Positions 1-6,046 of a stretch of 16,480 nucleotides of DNA are shown here, one piece after another. A program made the position numbers and the translations under genes. Location of the stretch: assembly GCA_905233805.1 (NCBI GenBank), contig CAJOER010000022.1:1-16480 (forward strand). Reading direction: 5' to 3'. The DNA comes from an uncultured Eubacterium sp. Its GTDB lineage: Bacteria > Bacillota > Clostridia > Oscillospirales > Acutalibacteraceae. Position 1 is the first letter of the stretch, and every line of letters starts with the position of its first letter. The notes below the pieces were generated by a model. That model was not told where the DNA came from. It searched no databases and saw nothing but the letters and a program-made list of their open reading frames with translations.

Positions 1-467
1 TTATCGGCAAGAGCGGAAAGGTTATTCAGCAGATTCAGGCAGACTATGACGTTAAGGTTGAAATCGAAGAGGACGGTAACGTATTCGTATCAGGTCAGGA
101 CGCTGATAAGTGCGACGCGGCTATCGAGGTTATCCGCCTTATCGCTTCCGACCCCGAAATCGGCGCTTTCTATAACGGCGTAGTTACAAGACTTATGAAC
201 TTCGGCGCTTTCGTTGAGATTGCTCCCGGCAAGGAAGGTCTTGTTCACATCAGCCGCCTTGACGTCAAGAGAACGGAAAAGGTTGAGGACGTTGTAAACG
301 TAGGCGACAGCGTTATCGTTAAGTGCATCGGCATTACAGACGAGGGCAAGATTGACCTCTCGCGCCGCGACGCGCTTATCGAGCTTGAGGGTATGAAGCC
401 CGAAAACGACATTGACGACAAGCCGCGCAAGCCGAGAAACAACCACCGCAGACCCAAGAAAGACTAA
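1..467 (+). CDS. pnp: Polyribonucleotide nucleotidyltransferase (PNPase), C-terminal part
   Basis: The 5' end lies outside the window; the visible frame starts at base 3 and runs to TAA at 465-467. The first residues, IGKSGKVIQQIQ, are the GxxG loop and following helix of a KH domain. An S1 RNA-binding domain follows (about bases 170-370: GAFYNGVVTRLMNFGAFVEI, then GKEGLVHISRL). The protein ends in a short basic and acidic tail rich in Lys, Arg and Pro, as is common in Firmicute PNPases. PNPase is a phosphorolytic 3'-5' exoribonuclease in mRNA decay; KH and S1 grip the RNA, while the catalytic RNase PH domains would be upstream of base 1. The order KH then S1 with this spacing is typical of pnp. 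Transcription ends at the hairpin just downstream. Confidence 0.95.
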   Translation, partial: IGKSGKVIQQIQADYDVKVEIEEDGNVFVSGQDADKCDAAIEVIRLIASDPEIGAFYNGVVTRLMNFGAFVEIAPGKEGLVHISRLDVKRTEKVEDVVNVGDSVIVKCIGITDEGKIDLSRRDALIELEGMKPENDIDDKPRKPRNNHRRPKKD

Positions 468-490
468 TCTAATTCGGAATTCGAAATTAA

Positions 491-530
491 ATAACGCCTG
501 ACGGGTTACCCGTCAGGCGTTATCTTTATG
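491..530. terminator. Intrinsic terminator after pnp, usable in both directions
   Basis: A perfect 15-bp stem (491-505 with 509-523) has a 3-base loop (tta). It is followed on + by a T-rich stretch (tctttatgtgt) and preceded by an A-rich stretch (aaattaa). It sits between the pnp stop (467) and the stop of the leftward gene at 537, so it probably ends both convergent transcripts. Confidence 0.88.
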
Positions 531-536
531 TGTGTA

Positions 537-890
537 TTAGTCTTTAAAAACTATTCCTTTTTCTTCGAGAGTTCTTTTCAACCGCTTTGAGCTGCCGTAA
601 AGCTTGCTTATTTTAAGCTCCTTTGTTTCGTCGCCGATTATATATGAAAACCGGCGGTTTTCCGCGTGCGTTATATTGTCAAAAACTATTGCGCGTTCAC
701 CTTTGTTGAAGAATTCAAGGATACCGTGGTTTTTAATTATTGTTCCGTTTTTTTCGTCGACAACAAAGAAGCTGTGCCACGCAAGATATGCCATCATAAC
801 GCCGCAGATTCCCAAAATACCGAAGCCGACGTAGTTCTCGTATTCCTCGCTTACTCTGTTTAAAAAATACGGCTCGGCAGTTAAAAACAA
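537..890 (-). CDS. Hypothetical membrane protein, PH-like cytoplasmic tail (possible 3' part of a split gene)
   Basis: This frame of up to 117 residues has one hydrophobic helix (about 20-42), then a soluble region of about 70 residues with alternating beta-like stretches and a final basic helix (KRLKRTLEEKGI). That layout is reminiscent of bacterial membrane-tethered PH-like domains, but I cannot assign a family. The only start that keeps the whole frame is TTG at 890. It overlaps the end of the upstream gene (stop at 881-883) by 10 bases and has no Shine-Dalgarno sequence in front (the preceding 20 bases are C/T-rich). The next Met is residue 32, inside the helix. This makes an independent start doubtful. 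The frame is related to the upstream one by a -1 shift at a run of five T's (minus strand), so the two may be one protein of about 263 residues broken by a one-base difference. Confidence 0.55.
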   Translation of the reverse strand: MFLTAEPYFLNRVSEEYENYVGFGILGICGVMMAYLAWHSFFVVDEKNGTIIKNHGILEFFNKGERAIVFDNITHAENRRFSYIIGDETKELKISKLYGSSKRLKRTLEEKGIVFKD

Positions 891-1333
891 AATAAACGGA
901 ACGGGGAAGGAAGATTTACTCTGTAATAAGGCGAAAGCTCCGTTTTTGAAATTATGACCTTTTCAATAAGAACGAATATAAGCGAAATAGTTGAAACTAC
1001 CACGTAGAATATCAGAAAATCGGCGTGATAATTTTTAATAAAAATTACCATTCCGCCTGTATATGCTCCGAGCAGAAGCAGCAGTTCGGCTTTGTTCACA
1101 TTCTTTAAATCAAAAGGTGAAAAGCCGTACGTCCTGACACCCTTTTTTACTGCAGATATTATTATAACTCCAAAGCAGACAAAGGTTGTAAAAAACATAG
1201 TGATGCAAATAAGCGTTATATATCCGTTTATGTCATCGTTGTAAAACATATTTTCAAAATCAAGCAGCACAAACGGTATGTATAAAAACAGCGCCGCTTC
1301 ATTTATTATGTTTAAAACCCTTAAAAATTTCAT
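881..1333 (-). CDS. Hypothetical four-helix membrane protein
   Basis: A 150-residue frame from ATG at 1333 to TAA at 881-883. Four hydrophobic segments are visible (about residues 12-27, 38-61, 82-99 and 104-124), with basic residues at the presumed cytoplasmic ends. There is no catalytic motif and no family I recognise. The upstream purine stretch AAAGAAA is only a weak ribosome site. It lies downstream of the PspC gene after a hairpin, so expression probably depends on read-through or an unseen promoter. Its C-terminus (about 20 residues after the last helix) runs directly into the start of the next frame, which begins with another membrane helix. See the finding on a possible frameshift. 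Confidence 0.65.
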   Translation of the reverse strand: MKFLRVLNIINEAALFLYIPFVLLDFENMFYNDDINGYITLICITMFFTTFVCFGVIIISAVKKGVRTYGFSPFDLKNVNKAELLLLLGAYTGGMVIFIKNYHADFLIFYVVVSTISLIFVLIEKVIISKTELSPYYRVNLPSPFRLFCF

Positions 1334-1349
1334 AATTTTCTTTAAATAA

Positions 1350-1375
1350 CGGGCGGATTTCTCCGCCCGCGTTTT
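1350..1375. terminator. Hairpin between the PspC gene and the 881-1333 gene
   Basis: An 8-bp GC-rich perfect stem (1350-1357 with 1362-1369) has a 4-base loop. The better T-run (gttttt) follows on the + strand. Reading leftward from the PspC gene the tail is TTATTTAAAG, so termination of the NfeD operon here may be partial. Confidence 0.55.
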
Positions 1376-1379
1376 TAAC

Positions 1380-1601
1380 TTATTCTACGTCGGTCCAGTT
1401 GGTTTCGTTATACTCTGGCTCTTCGGGGATTACGAGAGCGCATACGATGTACGCAATCAGTCCCGAACCGCCTGCGAGCGTGATAACCACCCACAGAAGC
1501 CGGACTATTGTTGAGTCTATGTCGAAATACTTTGCAATTCCGCCGCATACTCCTGCGAGCTTTGAGTCGGTTTTGCTTCTGTATAATTTCTTTTCACCCA
1601 T
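1380..1601 (-). CDS. PspC-domain small membrane protein
   Basis: The 73-residue protein matches the PspC domain along nearly its whole length. It has a basic N-terminus (KKLYRSKTDSKLAG), the conserved VCGGIAKYF segment (about 18-26), then D(S)TIVRLLWVV and a membrane helix (about 33-58, containing LAGGSGLIAYIV), and ends VIPEEP plus an acidic tail. PspC proteins are inner-membrane factors of the phage-shock or envelope-stress response. In many Firmicutes, stand-alone PspC-domain proteins occur without the rest of the Psp system, so the exact role is open. A good site (AAGGAG) precedes ATG at 1601 and lies just upstream of the SPFH stop codon, so the two genes are closely coupled. It is the third gene of an NfeD-SPFH-PspC operon. 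Confidence 0.9.
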   Translation of the reverse strand: MGEKKLYRSKTDSKLAGVCGGIAKYFDIDSTIVRLLWVVITLAGGSGLIAYIVCALVIPEEPEYNETNWTDVE

Positions 1602-1612
1602 GGTTTTTCTCC

Positions 1613-2539
1613 TTATTTTTTAAGTGATTCAACTATGCCCTCTGCAAGGCCTGCAACGCCCTGAATTTCAGACGGGATAATAATCTTTGTTGCCTGGCCG
1701 TCGGCTGCCTTTGCGAACGCCTCCATAGCTTTGAGCTTGAGAACTGCCTCATTAGCGTTGGCTTCGTTGAGGAGCTTGATAGCGTCGGCGGTTGCCTTCT
1801 GGACGGTTTCGATTGCAAGAGCCTCACCCTCGGACTCGCGGATTTTAGCCTCTTTAACGGCTTCTGCGCGAAGAATTGCGCTCTGCTTTTCAGCTTCCGC
1901 CTCGAGGATTTTGCTCTCTTTATGTCCCTCTGCAACGAGGATTCTTGACTGCTTTTCACCTTCGGCGCGGAGAATCGCTTCACGTCTTTCACGCTCTGCT
2001 TTCATCTGCTTCTCCATAGCGTCCTGAATCTCACGCGGAGGGATAATGTTTTTAAGCTCAACACGGTTTACCTTGATTCCCCAGGGGTCGGTCGCCTCGT
2101 CGAGAATAACTCTGATTTTTGCGTTGATTGTATCACGGGAGGTGAGGGTTGAGTCAAGCTCAAGCTCGCCGATGATGTTACGAAGAGTTGTTGCCGAAAG
2201 ATTTTCGATAGCCGAAATCGGGCTTTCAACTCCGTAGCAGTAGAGTTTCGGGTCGGTAATCTGGAAGAATACAACCGTATCAATCTGCATCGTTACGTTA
2301 TCCTTCGTGATAACCGGCTGGGGCTTGAAGTCAACTACCTGCTCTTTTAACGATACTGTTTTTGCAATCCTGTCAAGGAAGGGGATTTTAACGTGAAGTC
2401 CCGTGTCCCAGGTTGAATGATATGCGCCGAGTCTTTCAAGGACGAATGCCTTTGACTGAGGTACGATTCTGATATTTGTTACTACAAGTGCTGCAATAAC
2501 TGCGAATATAACTAATGCAATAATAATTCCGGGTCCCAT
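1613..2539 (-). CDS. SPFH/band 7 (stomatin/QmcA-like) membrane-anchored protein
   Basis: A protein of 308 residues. An N-terminal membrane anchor (about 1-24) is followed by the SPFH domain (about 25-180), with recognisable stomatin-type stretches such as SKAFVLERLG, the region around DNVTMQIDTVVFFQI, the segment ATTLRNIIGELELD, and WGIKVNRVELKNI. After it comes a long charged coiled coil (about 180-250) made of repeated EAEKQSAILRAEA-like units, then a C-terminal segment rich in small residues. Family members form large rings at the membrane and act as scaffolds for proteases or membrane microdomains. The partner NfeD gene lies directly upstream, the standard pairing. The ribosome site AAGGAG precedes ATG at 2539. 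Which SPFH subgroup it belongs to cannot be settled by eye. Confidence 0.92.
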   Translation of the reverse strand: MGPGIIIALVIFAVIAALVVTNIRIVPQSKAFVLERLGAYHSTWDTGLHVKIPFLDRIAKTVSLKEQVVDFKPQPVITKDNVTMQIDTVVFFQITDPKLYCYGVESPISAIENLSATTLRNIIGELELDSTLTSRDTINAKIRVILDEATDPWGIKVNRVELKNIIPPREIQDAMEKQMKAERERREAILRAEGEKQSRILVAEGHKESKILEAEAEKQSAILRAEAVKEAKIRESEGEALAIETVQKATADAIKLLNEANANEAVLKLKAMEAFAKAADGQATKIIIPSEIQGVAGLAEGIVESLKK

Positions 2540-2576
2540 AATTTTCTCCTTTTAAATTGGTTTTATTATTTATATT

Positions 2577-3056
2577 TTATTCTTTTTCTTTTACTATCAG
2601 CTTTACGCCGTCGATTTTTTCAACCGTTACGATTGTGTCAACGGGTATCACGCTGCCTTCGGAGGAGCGGGCAGACCAGACCTTACCGTCCGTCTTAACC
2701 TGTCCCGTAGGGAGTATGTTGTTGATTTCTTCAATAACGATGGCGTCCTGCCCTATACATCGGTCTGCGTTAGTCTTTTCCTGTTTCGGCGTAATGCGTT
2801 TCTTAATCAGCGGTCTTGTTGCTGCAAGAACGGCAAGCGATACGGCAAAGAATATTACAAACTGAAGCCACTGGGGCGCTCCGAGCGGTACGGAAATCAG
2901 CGCGGCTATTGCTCCCGCTACAAACCAGATTGAAACAAGCTGAGCGGTTACTCCTTCAAGCACTCCGAAGATTATTATTGCCGCTGCCCAGACAATATAC
3001 ATAGCGTCGACGTTTTTTAAGGTATCGGCTATGCTGTTTACATCCATAATATTCAT
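2577..3056 (-). CDS. NfeD-like membrane protein (OB-fold C-terminus)
   Basis: 159 residues with three membrane helices (about 19-36, 39-58 and 63-80), a Lys/Arg-rich linker, and a C-terminal OB-fold-like domain (about 101-159: GQDAIVIEEI, TGQVKTDGKVWSA, GSVIPVDTIVTVEKIDGVKL). This is the short NfeD type without a ClpP-like protease domain. The OB domain is thought to contact the SPFH partner, whose gene starts 37 bases downstream. The start at 3056 has a strong AGGAGG nine bases upstream; another ATG three codons later is less well placed. It is the first gene of the leftward operon, with the promoter at 3155-3183 and a leader of about 90 bases in which I see no clear riboswitch. Confidence 0.88.
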   Translation of the reverse strand: MNIMDVNSIADTLKNVDAMYIVWAAAIIIFGVLEGVTAQLVSIWFVAGAIAALISVPLGAPQWLQFVIFFAVSLAVLAATRPLIKKRITPKQEKTNADRCIGQDAIVIEEINNILPTGQVKTDGKVWSARSSEGSVIPVDTIVTVEKIDGVKLIVKEKE

Positions 3057-3154
3057 ACCCTTTTTCCTCCTTTCTTAATTCATACGGAAGAGCGTAATAT
3101 AATAGGATATATACTCGAATTATAATGAACTGATCTTTCCCATATGTTGCCCTA

Positions 3155-3183
3155 ATTATACCATATTTTGCAAAAATTTTCAA
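3155..3183 (-). promoter_or_regulatory. Sigma-A promoter for the NfeD-SPFH-PspC operon
   Basis: On the minus strand TTGAAA (3183-3178), a 17-base spacer, then TATAAT (3160-3155), preceded by an extended -10 (TATGG). The match is near consensus in both boxes and spacing. Transcription would start near 3148. Confidence 0.85.
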
Positions 3184-3229
3184 TATCTTGGGGTGCGATT
3201 AGTACGAGATTTACACTCTGTTCATAAAT

Positions 3230-3280
3230 ATATACTACCCCTTGTGGTGTCATATTCCCCGTGTTATTCTTGTAGTATAT
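3230..3280. repeat. 9-bp inverted repeat in the divergent intergenic region
   Basis: ATATACTAC at 3230-3238 and its exact complement GTAGTATAT at 3272-3280 are separated by 33 bases. It lies upstream of both divergent promoters (3155-3183 and 3315-3342) within the 3057-3378 gene-free stretch. That stretch otherwise holds only the two promoters, leaders and ribosome sites. Function unknown; it could be an operator pair or chance. Confidence 0.35.
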
Positions 3281-3314
3281 CCGAAAAATTGCGTTAATAT
3301 TCGGGGAGATAAGG

Positions 3315-3342
3315 TTGACATTATCCGGTGTTATGATATTAT
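3315..3342 (+). promoter_or_regulatory. Sigma-A promoter for the PQ-loop gene
   Basis: TTGACA (3315-3320), a 16-base spacer, TATTAT (3337-3342) with extended -10 TATGA in front. The start codon of the next gene is at 3379, giving a leader of about 30 bases. Confidence 0.8.
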
Positions 3343-3378
3343 ATTATCGCTTTAAAACTTACGAAAAGAGGAAGAACA

Positions 3379-3663
3379 ATGTCGGGAATATTTGAAACAT
3401 TAATGCTTATCTGCTTCGGGCTTTCGTGGCCGATGAATCTTGTTAAAAGTATAAGGGCAAAAACGGCGAAGGCGACGAGCCTTAAATTTCTGATTTTAAT
3501 TTTCGCAGGCTATATATGCGGAATAGCGGCGAAGTTTATTTCGGGACAGATTAATTACGTTTTAATTGTATATTTCCTGAACCTTGCCGTGGTCGGTGCA
3601 AACTTAATAGTATATTTCATTAATGCAAATAACGATAAAAAAATAAAAGACTCAATAATTTGA
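3379..3663 (+). CDS. Small PQ-loop (SemiSWEET-like) membrane protein
   Basis: 94 residues with three membrane helices (about 5-22, 36-54 and 60-80). The end of helix 1 and the first loop read GLSWPMNLVKSIRAKTAKAT, matching the PQ-loop pattern of a Pro in the helix followed by a basic K/R-K-T loop and a Ser-rich start of helix 2. Three helices and about 90 residues are the size of bacterial SemiSWEET proteins, which dimerise to carry sugars. Here the canonical PQ is PM, so the substrate, and whether it transports at all, is uncertain. It has its own promoter and a moderate ribosome site (AGAGGAAG) before ATG. Its last 12 bases overlap the end of the convergent MATE gene. Confidence 0.75.
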   Translation: MSGIFETLMLICFGLSWPMNLVKSIRAKTAKATSLKFLILIFAGYICGIAAKFISGQINYVLIVYFLNLAVVGANLIVYFINANNDKKIKDSII

Positions 3664-3676
3664 GCCTTTTTTTAAT
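3645..3676. terminator. Bidirectional terminator inside the overlapping gene ends
   Basis: An 11-bp stem (3645-3655 with 3660-3670) has a 4-base loop, flanked by A-rich sequence on the left and a T-run on the right. The one mismatch on + is a G-U pair when read on the minus strand. The hairpin includes the stop codons of both the PQ-loop gene and the MATE gene. Confidence 0.72.
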
Positions 3677-5040
3677 TTTGAAAGTACCGCGCGGTACATA
3701 ATTATACTTGCGATTATACAGATAAAGTCGGCGGTGGGCTGTGCCCAGATTATTCCCTCAAGCCCTACTAATTTATCCATTATAAATAGGAGAGGGAGGT
3801 AGATAAGCCCCTGACGGCCGACTGCGAGCATAAGCGACTGAAAGCCCTTGCCCATACCCTGAAACGCGAAATTTATAATAAAGAGTATTCCGAGCACGGC
3901 TCCCGACGCCATGAGCGCCGTAAGCATTTTTACGCCGTAGTTCACTACCTCTTCGTTATCTATGAACGCGCTGATAACCTGCCGTCTTGCGAAGAGATAG
4001 AAGATTGTAACCGTTGTTCCTATCGCGAGGTTGCACAGCGTGCCGAAGCGTATGCTCTTGTTCATCCTCGTATAATTCTTAGCGCCGTAGCAGTAGCCGA
4101 CGAGGGGCTGGATACCCTGCGCAAGGCCGAGCTGGAGCATAACGACGAGCATATTCGCCTTCATCGCAACGCCCATTGCGGCGACGGCTGTATCGCCGTA
4201 ATGAGAGAGGAACATATTTATTACTATATTAGACATACTCATAAGCAGGTTGGTAAGCGCGGCGGGTGCGCCTACGCTTATAACTCCGCGGGGTATGCCG
4301 TCCTTTACGGTATATCTTTCGGGAGTGATTGAAAGGATTGACTTCATCCGAAGGAAGTAAACGAGATAGTAAAGCACGCTCACGATATTGCCGAGCACGG
4401 TTGCGATAGCGGCGCCCGCGACTCCCATACCGAAGCCGAAGGGGAGAGAAAAGCCGAAAAGCTTATCGCCTGCCGAGAGAATGAAAATCGGGTCAAGGAT
4501 AATATTTGTAATCTGGCCGATAACCATACCCGTCATTGAATCCTTCGCGGCGCCCTCGCCTCTTATAAGGTTTGCAACGTTGATTGAAGTCACGATAAAC
4601 GGCGCGCCGAGCGAAATCCAGAAGAGGTAATCGACGGCGAAGCCGATACTGTTATCGCTTGCGCCCGCAAGGTAGAGCATAGGCTTTCTTACGATAAGAA
4701 AAATCACTGCAAGAACTATGCTTACGCCGATTGCGGTATAGATACAAAACGAGGATATCGCTTTGATTTTATCTCTGTTTCCCTCGCCGAGGGAACGGCT
4801 TATGAAGGCGCAGCCGCCCACTCCGAAGAGGTTGCCGAGCGCGAGGAAAAAGAGGAAAAGAGGCATTGCAACCGAAACGGCTGATACCTGATTTGCATCC
4901 CCCGTCTGACCTACGAAAAACGTGTCGGCAAGGTTATATACTATATTGATAAGCATACCGAGCATAGCGGGGAGCGCAAGAGTCGCCACCGCCTTGGGTA
5001 TCTTATATTCGCTGAAAACTAAAGTGTTGTCTTTTGCCAT
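3652..5040 (-). CDS. MATE family efflux transporter
   Basis: The 462-residue polytopic protein has about twelve hydrophobic segments in two halves, the usual MATE size. Diagnostic stretches are IPKAVATLALPAMLGMLINI and YNLADTFFVGQTGD in helix 1 and loop 1, then GNLFGVGGCAFISRSLGEG, and in the second half GVAMKANMLVVMLQLGLAQG followed by QPLVGYCYGAKNY. MATE proteins export cationic drugs or metabolites using a Na+ or H+ gradient; the substrate cannot be read from sequence. The gene starts eight bases after the ksgA stop, and that stop codon overlaps its own ribosome site (TAAGGA), so the two are co-transcribed and probably coupled. The final codons overlap the convergent gene and carry a terminator. 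Confidence 0.93.
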   Translation of the reverse strand: MAKDNTLVFSEYKIPKAVATLALPAMLGMLINIVYNLADTFFVGQTGDANQVSAVSVAMPLFLFFLALGNLFGVGGCAFISRSLGEGNRDKIKAISSFCIYTAIGVSIVLAVIFLIVRKPMLYLAGASDNSIGFAVDYLFWISLGAPFIVTSINVANLIRGEGAAKDSMTGMVIGQITNIILDPIFILSAGDKLFGFSLPFGFGMGVAGAAIATVLGNIVSVLYYLVYFLRMKSILSITPERYTVKDGIPRGVISVGAPAALTNLLMSMSNIVINMFLSHYGDTAVAAMGVAMKANMLVVMLQLGLAQGIQPLVGYCYGAKNYTRMNKSIRFGTLCNLAIGTTVTIFYLFARRQVISAFIDNEEVVNYGVKMLTALMASGAVLGILFIINFAFQGMGKGFQSLMLAVGRQGLIYLPLLFIMDKLVGLEGIIWAQPTADFICIIASIIMYRAVLSKLKKGSNY

Positions 5041-5048
5041 AACTGTCC

Positions 5049-5906
5049 TTATTTAAGATATTCGTAAAGCTTTACGAAGTCGTCCATAGTGAGCTTTTCG
5101 GCTCTTATATTTTCGTCAAGGCCGAGCTCGTAAAGCGCGAGTGAAACGTTTTGCTTGGGAATTTTAAGGGTTGAGGAAAGCGAGTTTACAAGGGTTTTAC
5201 GTCTTTGCGCAAACGCGGCGCGGACAAGGCGGAAGAACTCTTTTTCGCTTTCAATATCATATTTCGGCTCGCCGTAAAGCGTGATTTTTATTACCTCGCT
5301 GTCAACCTTAGGCGAGGGGATAAAGGCGCTTCTGCCAACCTCGAAAAGCTGCTCGGCGCTGCCGTAATAGTTTACTGCCGCGGTTACGGCGCCCGCCTGA
5401 CGGGTACCCATTTCGGCGCAGAGGCGCTCGGCGGCTTCTTTTTGTACCATAACCTCAATTTCCGTAACGGGGAGTTTTTCTTCAAGAAGAAGCATAATTA
5501 CGGGCGAGGTAATGTAGTAGGGGAGGTTTGCGCAGACCTTGACCGTTTTGCAAGAGGCGAATTTTTCTTTAATAAGCGCGTTCAAATCGAGCTTCATAAT
5601 ATCGCCTTCGACGAGTTCGAAGTTGTCATAATCGGCAAGGGTTTCTTCAAGCAGGGGGTAAAGGCGCCTGTCAAGCTCGACGGAAACGACCTTTTTCGCA
5701 ACCTTGCAGAGTTCTTTCGTGAGCACGCCGACACCCGCGCCGATTTCAAGCACGCCTGTATCCTCGCCGGCACAGAGAAACTCCGCCATTCTCGGGCAGA
5801 CCTCTTCGTCGACTATGAAATTCTGGCCAAGGGCTTTTGAAAACTTAAAGCCGTGCTTTTTTAAAAGACGCTCGACGGTGTTGATGTCGCACAAATTGTA
5901 ATCCAT
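5049..5906 (-). CDS. rsmA: 16S rRNA (adenine(1518)-N6/adenine(1519)-N6)-dimethyltransferase
   Basis: 285 residues, the normal length for RsmA (KsgA). It has SALGQNFI-type sequence at 24-31, the S-adenosylmethionine-binding motif LEIGAGVGVLT (53-63), the acidic VSVELD (75-79) that holds the ribose, and the catalytic NLPY (127-130). The C-terminal helical domain contains the family sequence AFAQRRKTLVNSL. It dimethylates two adjacent adenines in helix 45 of 16S rRNA late in 30S assembly; loss gives kasugamycin resistance. ATG at 5906 follows AAAGGGG. It heads a two-gene unit with the MATE exporter and is read from the promoter at 5931-5959. Confidence 0.96.
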   Translation of the reverse strand: MDYNLCDINTVERLLKKHGFKFSKALGQNFIVDEEVCPRMAEFLCAGEDTGVLEIGAGVGVLTKELCKVAKKVVSVELDRRLYPLLEETLADYDNFELVEGDIMKLDLNALIKEKFASCKTVKVCANLPYYITSPVIMLLLEEKLPVTEIEVMVQKEAAERLCAEMGTRQAGAVTAAVNYYGSAEQLFEVGRSAFIPSPKVDSEVIKITLYGEPKYDIESEKEFFRLVRAAFAQRRKTLVNSLSSTLKIPKQNVSLALYELGLDENIRAEKLTMDDFVKLYEYLK

Positions 5907-5930
5907 AATAATTCCCCTTTATCAGCAAGT

Positions 5931-5959
5931 ATTTTAACACATAAGGTATGCTATATCAA
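5931..5959 (-). promoter_or_regulatory. Sigma-A promoter for rsmA-MATE
   Basis: On the minus strand TTGATA (5959-5954), a 17-base spacer, TAAAAT (5936-5931), with extended -10 TGTGT before it. The -35 box lies inside the left arm of the palindrome at 5953-5977. Confidence 0.75.
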
Positions 5960-5977
5960 TACAAAATTTATTGATAT
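5953..5977. repeat. 9-bp palindrome joining the -35 boxes of two divergent promoters
   Basis: ATATCAATA (5953-5961) and TATTGATAT (5969-5977) are perfect inverted copies with a 7-base centre (caaaatt). The left arm holds the -35 of the leftward rsmA promoter and the right arm the -35 of the rightward ABC promoter. It could be a binding site for a regulator of both units, or simply two identical -35 regions back to back. Confidence 0.6.
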
Positions 5978-5999
5978 TAAAGTTTTTATATGCTATAAT
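5971..5999 (+). promoter_or_regulatory. Sigma-A promoter for the ABC exporter operon
   Basis: TTGATA (5971-5976), a 17-base spacer, TATAAT (5994-5999) with extended -10 TATGC. The leader before ATG 6047 is about 40 bases. Confidence 0.83.
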
Positions 6000-6046
6000 A
6001 TTTATTCAAGTTGCACAAATTCAAAGTATATGAAAAGAGATAAAAT

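Noticed and set aside
5205..5840. 211-codon open frame on + opposite rsmA
   Set aside because: Antisense to a well-recognised gene, skewed composition, no recognisable motif.
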